Below, piece after piece: positions 44,569-52,651 of a DNA stretch of 64,000 nt. A model generated the notes under the pieces. It had not been told where the DNA came from. It worked only from the letters and a program-made list of their open reading frames with translations, and did not search any database. The stretch is from assembly GCA_903929795.1 (NCBI GenBank), contig CAIYWC010000113.1, forward strand, positions 1 to 64,000. The letters are read 5' to 3'. Within the stretch, counting starts at the first letter, position 1, and every line of letters starts with the position of its first letter. This DNA is from an uncultured Myxococcales bacterium. GTDB taxonomy: Bacteria; Myxococcota_A; UBA9042. Both the position numbers and the translations under genes were made by a program.

Positions 44569-45408
44569 ATGACGGATTTGACAGGGAAAATTGCGCTGGT
44601 GACCGGCGCGAGTTCAGGCATCGGCAAAGAGACGGCGATCGCGCTGGCGCGGATGGGCGCGACGGTGGTATGCCTATCGCGTGATCCGGAGCGCGCGGCG
44701 GCGGAAATTCGAGCGCGTTCAGGCAGTTCCAAGATCGAGACGCTGGCGGCGGACCTGGGCACCATCGCCGGCGGCAAGCAAGCGGCGGCGGATTTCTTGG
44801 CCCGGCACGACCGGCTGCACATCCTGGTCAACAACGCGGGCGCGGCGTATGGCCAGCGCGAGCTGAACGCCGACGGACTGGAAAAGACCATTGCACTCAA
44901 CCACATGGGCTACTTCGTGCTGACGAACGCGCTTCTGGACACGCTCGAGGCGTCAGCGCCGGCGCGGATCGTCAGCGTCGCGTCGCGGGCGCACAAGGGC
45001 GCGCGGCTGGACGTGGACGATCTGGCCATGCGCAACGGCTGGGGCCAGCGACGGGTTTACGGCATTTCCAAACTCTGCAACATCCTGTTTACCAAGGAGT
45101 TGACCCGTCGACTTGCCGGCACTGGCGTCACGGCGACCTGCCTGCATCCCGGCGTCGTCGCCACCAACATCTGGGGCGCGAGCGGCAGCCTCGGCGGCAA
45201 GCTGGTCGGCCTTTTGGGCAAGCCGTTCATGGTCACGCCGGCGCAGGGCGCGGACACGATCATCTGGCTGGCGGCAAGCCCGGACGTGGCCGGTGAGAGC
45301 GGCGGCTATTACATCCGCCGCCAGCTGGCCCCGACCAGCGCAGCCGCCTCGGACAGCGCGTTGGCCGGACGCCTGTGGGCCACCAGCGCGGCGCTCGTCA
45401 AACGCTGA
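44569..45408 (+). CDS. Short-chain dehydrogenase/reductase (retinol dehydrogenase-like)
   Basis: 279 residues, a classical SDR. The cofactor motif is TGASSGIG, followed by NNAGAAYG, SVASRAHKG and the YxxxK dyad in YGISK. LHPGVVATNIWG is typical of the retinol-dehydrogenase or WW-domain oxidoreductase-like subgroup. The Arg after the second strand (SRDPE) suggests NADP. GGAGGAGAAG precedes ATG 44569. It lies 15 bases after the thioredoxin gene and upstream of the ether-lipid operon, separated from it by a promoter-like region. Confidence 0.9.
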   Translation: MTDLTGKIALVTGASSGIGKETAIALARMGATVVCLSRDPERAAAEIRARSGSSKIETLAADLGTIAGGKQAAADFLARHDRLHILVNNAGAAYGQRELNADGLEKTIALNHMGYFVLTNALLDTLEASAPARIVSVASRAHKGARLDVDDLAMRNGWGQRRVYGISKLCNILFTKELTRRLAGTGVTATCLHPGVVATNIWGASGSLGGKLVGLLGKPFMVTPAQGADTIIWLAASPDVAGESGGYYIRRQLAPTSAAASDSALAGRLWATSAALVKR

Positions 45409-45727
45409 GGCGGCGGCTTTCGCCCGGCATGCGGCCGGTCGTGGAAACGCAACAGTGACAGACTCCCCAGCACACGCTTGCGATCGCGACCAAACCGTGA
45501 CAATAATCCGCTCCGGAAGGCGGCCCATCGCGCGCTTGTCGGACCGAAGAAGTCTGAGTTAGACTGGGCGCGGAAAAGGCGGCACCAGTTGCGCAGGACG
45601 TGCGGCGTCACCCGCGAGCGGCCGAACCTGACCGCAGACGTTTGGGCGCGATGTGGCGCCTGTCCGGCGCTGGCCGGATGAGGCGACGCAGACGCGACGC
45701 CGGCTGGACGGTCTGGAGGGAGGGTAC
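45409..45727. other. 319-base region upstream of the ether-lipid operon
   Basis: It carries a promoter-like element at 45536-45565 and leaves a leader of about 155 bases before the AGPS-like gene. The leader is GC-rich with no clear riboswitch fold. No gene is seen. Confidence 0.45.
45536..45565 (+). promoter_or_regulatory. Possible promoter of the ether-lipid operon
   Basis: TTGTCG (45536-45541) and TAGACT (45560-45565) are spaced by 18 bases. It is the best such pair in the gap between the SDR gene and the AGPS-like gene. Confidence 0.35.
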
Positions 45728-47728
45728 ATGGCGGTCGAACGGGTGCTTGAAACAGTTGGAAAAACCGGGCTTTTCGCGCTGGCGCACACCCGCAAGTGGG
45801 TCGACGCGCTGCGCCCACAAGCGAGCACCCCGCCGCGCGCAGGCCAGACGCGCTTTGTGCCCGAGCCGCTGGCGATAGCCGCTGACGAGACCGAGAGCCC
45901 GGACATGTGGGGCTTTGCCGACACCGCTTTTGAAGCCAAGCCGAACGGCGACGTGTACTTGACGGGCACGCGCTACGAGCTGTCCAATCAGCGCCTGCCG
46001 TCGCTGCTGCCGTGGGTGCAGGGCGTGATGGGCGTGACGATCGACCCGCTGGACATCCGGACGTGGCCGGCGCCGACGGCCTTTCCGGAGCCGCACGAGA
46101 ATCCGGGTTTGCTTCGTGAAATCAAGGTTTTTCTCAAGCCGGAGCAGTGGACGCAGGACGGCGCGGAGCGCTTGCGCCACGGCCACGGCCAGACACAAGA
46201 GGAGATGTACGCGATCAAGTTTGCCAAGCTCGGGCGGATCCCGGATCTGGTGGTTTGGCCCGCGGAAGAACAGCAGGTGCTGCAGCTGGTTGCGGCTGCG
46301 AAGGCGCACGACGCCGTGCTGATTCCGTATGGCGGCGGGACAAATGTGACCGATGCGCTGCGCTGCCCTGACGGCGAACAGCGGACCATTGTTTCGGTCG
46401 ACATGCGCAAAATGAATCGGATTTTGTGGATTGACCCGGTCAACCGCATGGCGTTCATTGAGGCCGGCGCGGTCGGTCGCCACATCATCGCCAACCTCGC
46501 GCGCTATGGCTGGACCATGGGCCACGAGCCCGACAGCGTGGAATTCAGCACGATGGGCGGCTGGGTCGCGACCCACGCGTCGGGCATGAAGAAAAACCAG
46601 TACGGCAATATTGAAGACATCGTGCTGGACGTGCATGTCATTACCGCGCAAGGGAAATTGGAGCGTTCGTCGGTCGGCCCGCGTGAATCCGTGGGGATTG
46701 ATCCGCGTCTTTGGTTGTTTGGCTCGGAAGGCACGCTGGGGATTATTACTGGCGCCGTCGTCAAGCTGTTTCCGCTGCCGGAAGTGCAGAATTACGGCTC
46801 CATCTTGTTTCCGACGTTTGAGCAAGGCGTGGCATTCATGTATGAATTGGCGCACGCCGGCAATTGGCCCGCGTCCGTGCGACTGATGGACAACCTGCAG
46901 TTTCAGTTCGGCCAAGCGTTGAAGCCCGCGTCCGAGGGCTGGCACGTGCAGAAGTCAAAGCTTGAGAAGCTTTTTGTCACGCAAATCAAAGGCTTTGACC
47001 CGAACCAGATGGTCGCGTGCACGCTTGTGTTTGAAGGGGCCAAGGCGGACGTCGCGGTTCAGGAGGCGCGCGTGTACGCGATCGCGGCCAAGCACGCGGG
47101 CATGAAGGCGGGCGCGGAGAACGGCTCGCGCGGCTACCAACTGACCTACAGCATCGCCTACATCCGTGATTTCGTGATGAAACATTGGGTGCTGGCCGAG
47201 AGCTTCGAGACGAGCGTGCCTTGGTCGCAAGTGACCGCACTGTGCGACGGCGTGAAAAAGCGCGTTTGGGAGGAACATGCCAAGCGCAAGCTGCCCGGGA
47301 CCCCTTTCATCACGTGTCGCGTGACGCAGATTTACGAGACCGGCGTCTGCGTGTATTTCTATTTCGCCTTTCACTACAAGGGCGTCGAGAATCCGACCGC
47401 GGTGTACCACGAGCTGGAAAATATCGCCCGGGACGAGATCCTTGCGCAGGGCGGATCGCTTTCACACCACCATGGCGTCGGCAAGCTGCGCCAGGAATAT
47501 CTGCCGAAAATCATGAGCGACGCGGGCCTGAATTGGCGGATTCAAGCCAAGAAAGCGCTCGATCCGTCGGATATTTTCGGCTGTCACAATCAAGTGACCG
47601 CGCGGGCGACCGCAACCGAAGCAGCTGTTTTTCCTGAACATTCAAGCTCGGAAACTGCGGCACCGGCCAAGCGCTCGCGCGACCGAATCAAGACGTCTCG
47701 CATCGCCAAGACCGGAGGTGCCGCATGA
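45728..47728 (+). CDS. Alkyl-dihydroxyacetonephosphate synthase-like FAD enzyme (AGPS homologue)
   Basis: 666 residues from ATG 45728, with GGAGGGAGG upstream. The enzyme family exchanges the acyl chain of acyl-DHAP for a fatty alcohol, making the ether bond. Similarity to eukaryotic AGPS runs along the chain: PHENPGLL, RIPDLVVWP, the FAD-binding IPYGGGTNV, GHEPDSVEFSTMGGWVA, SGMKKNQYGNIEDIV, GSEGTLGIITGAVVKL, RLMDNLQFQFGQALKP, IKGFDPNQM, ESFETSVPW, CRVTQIYETGVCVYFYFAF and the HHH motif of SLSHHHGVGKLR (His580-582). Residue 283 is His (ATHASG) where human AGPS has the essential Arg419 (STRASG). The C-terminal 35 residues after HNQV are polar and extra. No peroxisomal signal is present. First gene of a three-gene operon. 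Confidence 0.92.
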   Translation: MAVERVLETVGKTGLFALAHTRKWVDALRPQASTPPRAGQTRFVPEPLAIAADETESPDMWGFADTAFEAKPNGDVYLTGTRYELSNQRLPSLLPWVQGVMGVTIDPLDIRTWPAPTAFPEPHENPGLLREIKVFLKPEQWTQDGAERLRHGHGQTQEEMYAIKFAKLGRIPDLVVWPAEEQQVLQLVAAAKAHDAVLIPYGGGTNVTDALRCPDGEQRTIVSVDMRKMNRILWIDPVNRMAFIEAGAVGRHIIANLARYGWTMGHEPDSVEFSTMGGWVATHASGMKKNQYGNIEDIVLDVHVITAQGKLERSSVGPRESVGIDPRLWLFGSEGTLGIITGAVVKLFPLPEVQNYGSILFPTFEQGVAFMYELAHAGNWPASVRLMDNLQFQFGQALKPASEGWHVQKSKLEKLFVTQIKGFDPNQMVACTLVFEGAKADVAVQEARVYAIAAKHAGMKAGAENGSRGYQLTYSIAYIRDFVMKHWVLAESFETSVPWSQVTALCDGVKKRVWEEHAKRKLPGTPFITCRVTQIYETGVCVYFYFAFHYKGVENPTAVYHELENIARDEILAQGGSLSHHHGVGKLRQEYLPKIMSDAGLNWRIQAKKALDPSDIFGCHNQVTARATATEAAVFPEHSSSETAAPAKRSRDRIKTSRIAKTGGAA

Positions 47729-50433
47729 GTGGCCTGAAAATTGCATCGCTGCACGGCGCGCACGTGCTTTTGACCGGCGCGACGGGTTTTGTCGGCAAAG
47801 TGGTGCTGGCCGAACTCGTCCGGCGGCGCGAAGAGCTGGGCTTGGCGCAGGTCCACGTGCTGGTGCGAGGCAAGAAAGACCGCACGGCCGAGCAGCGGTT
47901 CGTGACGGAAGTTGTTGAATCTCCATGCTTTCAGCTGCTTGGCGATGAGTGGCCGAACTCTTGCCAGGTCGTGCACGGCGAGCTGACGCGCGAACATTGC
48001 GACCTGGGCCGCAACGACCTGAAGCTGCTGACGACCCGCGTCACGCACATCATCCACTGCGCGGCGTCGGTGGATTTTGACCTGCCGGTCGCGGAAGCGG
48101 CGAGCTGCAACATCACGGCGGCGCTGAACGTGCTGGCGCTGGCGCAGCGCTGCGTGCGCCTCAAGCACATGGTGAGCGTTTCGACCGCGTATGTGACGCC
48201 GTGGCAGGCGGACCAGGGCCCGGTCCTGGAGCAGCTGGTGCCGCTGCCGATCTCGCCCAACGAGACCTATCAGGCGATTCTGGACGGCACGGCGGACGAG
48301 CGCGAGCTGCTGCGGGTGACTGGCCATCCGAACACATACACGCTGACGAAATGCTTGGCGGAGCACCTGCTGAGCGAGCGCCGCGGCCACGTGCCGATTT
48401 CCATTGTGCGGCCTTCTGTGGTGTCGGCGTGCCTGCAGTACCCGTTTGCGGCGTGGATCGACTCGGCGGCGGCTTTTGCCGGTTTCGTCGCGCTGATCGG
48501 CGCCGGGCACTTGCGCGTGCTGGCCGCGGATCCGGACAGCAAGCTGGACGTCGTGCCGTGCGACATCGTCGCCAAGCGGATCATCGACGCCTGTTTTCTG
48601 ACGGAAGCCGAGCGACCGATGCGCATTCGGTACGCCGTGGCCGGGTTGGCGCAAAATCCCACGACCAAACAGTCGGTTTCGGGCATCGTCCGGTATTTCC
48701 AGCGCCACTTGGTGGATCGTCGCCCGGAAGTGTCGTGGATCGGCCCGCCGTCGCGGCGTTTTGCCCTGGAAGAGCTGCGCCACCATCGGGTGCCGCTGCG
48801 GGTCGCACGCATCGGCTTGCGCGCCGTTCAGCAGCATAAAAAGCTGCGGCAGGCGACGCGCGTCGGCGAAAAACTGAAATTCCTCAATCGAGCTTTTCCG
48901 TATTTTACCCACAACTCTTTTGATTTTCATACCACAGAACCGACCGGAGACGCGCACTGGACCGTGGACGCCTACATCGAGCTGATCTGCCGCGGCGTCT
49001 ACCGCCACTTGATGAAAAAAGACGCGAGCCAGATGGTCTTTGGCGGCAAGCAGCACAAGGACAACGGCCGCGATTTGCTGTGGGTGATGCGCCAGCCGCA
49101 GGGCAATTGGGCGATTCGCATGTTCGCGCTGACGATCCGCAAGGCGCTGCGCCAGTGCACGACACAAGTCACGTTCGACCGGCCGAGCTTTGAAGCCGCC
49201 GTGCGCGCGCTGCCGCCCAATACGCTGCCGGTGCTGGTGCCGAACCACCGCAGCTATATGGATTTTTTGCTGTGTTCGTACCTGTTTTTTGATCGTCCGG
49301 ATCTCGGAATCGCGATCCCGCACATCGCCGCGGCGGAGGAATTCTCGCGTATTCCGATTTTGGGTGAATTGTTCCGACACACCCATGCGTTTTACTTGAA
49401 ACGCGGCCAGGGCAAGGCGGACGCGGCGCTGACCAAGCAGGTGCACGATCTGGTGGAACGCCGCGAGACGCTGCAGTTTTTCATCGAGGGCCAGCGCAGT
49501 CGCAGCCGGCAATTCCTCGCGCCGCGCACCGGGCTGCTGCGCTGCCTGCAGTCGACGGGCGAGCGGTTCACCATGCTGCCGATCGCGATCACGTACGACC
49601 GCGTGCCGGAGGAGGCGTCGCTCATTCGCGAGCTGACGGGCTACCAGAAGCCGGAGATGCAGTTGGCCGCGCTGCTGCGGTGGACCGCGCGGATGGTGGA
49701 CGGTCAGGTCAGCCTGGGGCGGATTCACATCGCGTGCGGGGAGCCGGTTCCGATGGAGCTGGAGAGCGACGTGCGCGAGGTGAGCCGGTCGATCATGGCC
49801 GAGCTGCAAGGCGCGACCGCGACGACGACGCACCACCTGCGGGCGTTTCTGGCGCAAAATCAGCTGGATGGCGTGGACCAAGCCTGGCTGCGCGGCGCGA
49901 TCGAGGCGCGCGGCGGCGTGGTGCTGGACAGCGCGCTGGCGGCCGAGGAAACGCTGGGCGAGGCTGAAGAGCTGTGCATGCGCCACAACTGGCAGCACTG
50001 GTTCTACGCGGACGCGGCGACGACCTGGCCCGACCACCCGGTTGTGCAGCATCATGTCGGGCAAAATGGCTTCGCTGCGGTCGAATCGTCGGCGCTGGAG
50101 ACGCTGCGCGAGCCGCGGCTTCAGGCGCTGCTGAATGCGCTGTTTGCGCCGATCGTGCGCGACTACCGCGCGGTGGCGCTCGCGCTGGGCCCGACCGAGT
50201 GGCCGCCGCGGCATGGCTCGCCGCAGACGGTGCTGTATGACGCGCCGCAGTCGTATCTGCCCTATTTGCAAGGTGCTTTTGCTGATTTGACCCAACGCGG
50301 TGTGCTGGCCTCGCATCCGCAGTGGGGGCACACGTGGGGCCACAACGCGCACGCGCTCGGGCCGTACGCGGCGGCGATTGGCGATCTGGCCGCGTCCTCC
50401 GCTCTCTGGCCGCAAAGCGCAACAGGAACCTGA
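47725..50433 (+). CDS. Fusion of fatty acyl-CoA reductase and GNPAT-like (PlsB-type) acyltransferase
   Basis: 902 residues. The N-terminal half is a fatty acyl reductase (NAD_binding_4): TGATGFVGKVVLAEL for the cofactor, HCAASVDFD, and YTLTK as the YxxxK dyad (Tyr205, Lys209). It should reduce acyl-CoA or acyl-ACP to fatty alcohol. The second half is an acyltransferase close to animal GNPAT/PlsB: VPNHRSYMDF (His508 catalytic), FFIEGQRSRSRQF (from about 585), LPIAITYDRVPEE and GRIHIACGEPVPME. It should acylate DHAP. Residues 680-902 resemble no domain I know. Its ATG overlaps the AGPS stop (ATGA), with GGAGG upstream. One protein thus supplies both substrates of the neighbouring AGPS. Confidence 0.9.
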   Translation: MSGLKIASLHGAHVLLTGATGFVGKVVLAELVRRREELGLAQVHVLVRGKKDRTAEQRFVTEVVESPCFQLLGDEWPNSCQVVHGELTREHCDLGRNDLKLLTTRVTHIIHCAASVDFDLPVAEAASCNITAALNVLALAQRCVRLKHMVSVSTAYVTPWQADQGPVLEQLVPLPISPNETYQAILDGTADERELLRVTGHPNTYTLTKCLAEHLLSERRGHVPISIVRPSVVSACLQYPFAAWIDSAAAFAGFVALIGAGHLRVLAADPDSKLDVVPCDIVAKRIIDACFLTEAERPMRIRYAVAGLAQNPTTKQSVSGIVRYFQRHLVDRRPEVSWIGPPSRRFALEELRHHRVPLRVARIGLRAVQQHKKLRQATRVGEKLKFLNRAFPYFTHNSFDFHTTEPTGDAHWTVDAYIELICRGVYRHLMKKDASQMVFGGKQHKDNGRDLLWVMRQPQGNWAIRMFALTIRKALRQCTTQVTFDRPSFEAAVRALPPNTLPVLVPNHRSYMDFLLCSYLFFDRPDLGIAIPHIAAAEEFSRIPILGELFRHTHAFYLKRGQGKADAALTKQVHDLVERRETLQFFIEGQRSRSRQFLAPRTGLLRCLQSTGERFTMLPIAITYDRVPEEASLIRELTGYQKPEMQLAALLRWTARMVDGQVSLGRIHIACGEPVPMELESDVREVSRSIMAELQGATATTTHHLRAFLAQNQLDGVDQAWLRGAIEARGGVVLDSALAAEETLGEAEELCMRHNWQHWFYADAATTWPDHPVVQHHVGQNGFAAVESSALETLREPRLQALLNALFAPIVRDYRAVALALGPTEWPPRHGSPQTVLYDAPQSYLPYLQGAFADLTQRGVLASHPQWGHTWGHNAHALGPYAAAIGDLAASSALWPQSATGT

Positions 50434-50434
50434 C

Positions 50435-51514
50435 ATGCCAGCGCTCGACGACAAGACGCCGCCGCGGCCGCACGCGCGCAAGGCGCATTCGGTGCTGGTC
50501 ACCGGCGCGACCGGCTTTTTGGGCCGCCACGTGCTGACGGCGATCCGCGCGCTGGAGCCGGACACCCACATCTGCGCTCTCGTGCGCAACCCCGCGGAAT
50601 GGCACGCGATGGACTGGACGGAAGCGCTGGGTCAGGTGGACCTGATCGAGGGCGGCGTGACCGGCGACGACGCCTGGACCCGCGATCCGCGGCTGAACGG
50701 CTTGGGCGGCATCGTGCACCTGGCGGCCGTCGTGCGCCATGCGCGCCACAATCCGCAGGACATCTACGACACCAACATCGGCGGCCTGTTGCGCATGGTG
50801 CGGCTGGCGGGCAAGCACGCGTGCCGCATCGTCTTTGTGTCCACGTCGGGGACGGTCGCTTGCTTCAATCGGCCCGATAAGTTCGCGCTGGAGGATGCGC
50901 CCTACGTCGACCAGACGGTCCGGAACTGGCCGTATTACGACAGCAAAATTCAGGCGGAGAAGCAGGCGCGGATGCTGGCGGCGGAGTTGGGCGTCAGCTT
51001 GACGGTCATGCGGCCGCCCGTGCTGCTGGGTCCGGGCGACCACAAGTTTCGCTCGACCGGCCATGTGATCAAGCACTTGCGGCGGCAATTTCCGTTTCTG
51101 ATTCATGGCGGGATGCACTTTGTCGACGTGCGGGACGTGGCGGCGGCGATCGTGCGCGCGCTGCGTCACCCCGCAGCGCGGCCGGTGTACCATCTGGGTG
51201 GGACAGCGACCTCGATCGAGGCATTTTTCCGCATGGTTCAGGACGTCTCGGGCGTGCCTGCGCCCACGCGCGTGGTCCCGCAGGCGCTGGCGTGGGCGCT
51301 CGCGGCGGCGGCACAGGCGACGGCTGAGCGCCTGCCGGGTCAGCCCAAGTCGCCGTTTCCCGACCCGGTCGTCATCGAGATGGCCAGCCACTGGTGGGCC
51401 ATCCATTCGCGCTACGCAGAGGCCGAGCTGGGCTACATTTCCCGCCCACCGTTCCAAACGCTGGCCGATACCGTGACCTGGCTGCGCGCGCACCATCCCG
51501 GGCTGCGGCCGTAG
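50435..51514 (+). CDS. Extended SDR (NAD-dependent epimerase/dehydratase-like), third gene of the ether-lipid operon
   Basis: 359 residues starting one base after the previous stop. The cofactor motif is VTGATGFLGRHVL, followed by HLAAVVRHARH, VSTSGTVAC and YDSKIQAEKQA, where YxxxK is Tyr-Asp-Ser-Lys. MRPPVLLGPGD and HFVDVRDVAAAIV follow the extended SDR pattern of 3-beta-HSD-like enzymes. Its operon position suggests reduction of the keto group of alkyl- or acyl-DHAP. That step belongs to another SDR-type reductase in eukaryotes, so the role is inference. Confidence 0.85.
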   Translation: MPALDDKTPPRPHARKAHSVLVTGATGFLGRHVLTAIRALEPDTHICALVRNPAEWHAMDWTEALGQVDLIEGGVTGDDAWTRDPRLNGLGGIVHLAAVVRHARHNPQDIYDTNIGGLLRMVRLAGKHACRIVFVSTSGTVACFNRPDKFALEDAPYVDQTVRNWPYYDSKIQAEKQARMLAAELGVSLTVMRPPVLLGPGDHKFRSTGHVIKHLRRQFPFLIHGGMHFVDVRDVAAAIVRALRHPAARPVYHLGGTATSIEAFFRMVQDVSGVPAPTRVVPQALAWALAAAAQATAERLPGQPKSPFPDPVVIEMASHWWAIHSRYAEAELGYISRPPFQTLADTVTWLRAHHPGLRP

Positions 51515-51576
51515 CCCGCTTGCGGCCCGCGCGATTGCGCTTATCCTGTAGCAGGACTTGGCTCTGGAGGATTTCC

Positions 51577-52539
51577 ATGCGTGGCTATTTTCTGATGATC
51601 TCCGGCGTTTCCGTGCTTGGCATGAGCGGCTGCTGGTTGGACAACGGCAGCACGCCGGTGACCACGGACACCGCCAGCGGGGACGACACCCAAATCAGCG
51701 GGTCGGATGCGATCAGCGGCACCGACGCGTCTAGCGGCACCGACGCGATGAGCGGCACCGATGTCAGCGCAGACACGGACACCGCGAGCGGCGACGTCAC
51801 AATCGGCTGCACGGTCGGCACCGACACCTGCGGCGCCGGAAAATTCTGCTCCGCGCCCACCGGCCAATGCGGCGGCACCGGCACCTGCGCGGCCAAGCCG
51901 CAAGTCTGCCCGATGGATTGCGGCGCGTTTTGCGGCTGCGACGGCAAAGCATACTGCAACGAGTGCATCGCGAACGGCGCCGGCGTCGTGCTCGCCCACA
52001 GCGGCGCTTGTGGCGCGGCGACCCAGTGGTTTACCACCTGCGGCGCGCCGGTCTGCAGCGGCGTCAAGCCGATCCCCGGTGTCGCAGCGTGCACGACCCA
52101 AAAGGCCGGTGACGCGTGTACGGCGGGCGCTGCGCCTTGCGACTTGCAGAACGCGTGCCAACAGGAGTTGACCTGCACCGACAAGGATCCGAAGCTGAAC
52201 CCGGGCGGCTGCCCAATCTCGCGCCGGGCCAAGAAAACTGACATCCGCTACCTGGACGCGGACGACGTCGCCAAGCTGCAAACGGAGCTGCTGGCGACCA
52301 AGCTCGCGACCTACAAGTACCGCGACGCCGGTCCGCAGGCGCCGCAGCAGCTGGGTTTCATCATCGATGACCAGCCCGACAGCCCTGCGGTGGACGCGCG
52401 GCGGGACATGGTCGACCTGTACGGCTACCTGTCGATGTCGGTGGCGGCGCTGCAGGCGCAGCAAAAGCAGCTGGTGCAGCAGGCCCGGCGCATCGAACAG
52501 CTGGAAGCTGCGGTGCGCGACGCGTCGGTCTGCCGGTAG
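51577..52539 (+). CDS. Lipoprotein with Kazal-like Cys domain and S74-type intramolecular chaperone end
   Basis: 320 residues. The signal MRGYFLMISGVSVLGMSGC carries a lipobox. A Ser/Gly/Asp/Thr linker (GTDASSGTDAMSGTD) follows. Residues 75-150 form Cys-rich modules: CGAGKFCSAPTGQC and CGCDGKAYCNECIANGAG, the latter like a Kazal core. The C-terminal 100 residues (ISRRAKKTDIRYLDADDV ... LGFIIDDQP) resemble the S74 chaperone/autoprocessing domain of phage tail fibres, closing with a coiled coil (VAALQAQQKQLVQQARRIEQ). The usual SDxRxK start is SRRAKK here, so autocleavage is uncertain. GGAGG precedes ATG 51577. Confidence 0.75.
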   Translation: MRGYFLMISGVSVLGMSGCWLDNGSTPVTTDTASGDDTQISGSDAISGTDASSGTDAMSGTDVSADTDTASGDVTIGCTVGTDTCGAGKFCSAPTGQCGGTGTCAAKPQVCPMDCGAFCGCDGKAYCNECIANGAGVVLAHSGACGAATQWFTTCGAPVCSGVKPIPGVAACTTQKAGDACTAGAAPCDLQNACQQELTCTDKDPKLNPGGCPISRRAKKTDIRYLDADDVAKLQTELLATKLATYKYRDAGPQAPQQLGFIIDDQPDSPAVDARRDMVDLYGYLSMSVAALQAQQKQLVQQARRIEQLEAAVRDASVCR

Positions 52540-52651
52540 ATTTCAGGCACGCTGACCACAGTTCGCGATCCAAGGCCGCCAACCGGGGCGTGCCATCTGC
52601 GGAACAGGCGCGTGCTCCCCGCCCGGGATGCCACAGGTCTGCCGCTGGATT

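Noticed and set aside
47590-50589. A 999-codon open frame on the minus strand opposite the FAR-GNPAT gene
   Set aside because: Arg/Gln/His-rich composition and no motifs; it mirrors the third-position GC bias of the real gene.
51577-52539. Prophage tail-fibre gene suggested by the S74-like end
   Set aside because: The protein has a lipobox and Cys modules, and no other phage gene lies nearby.
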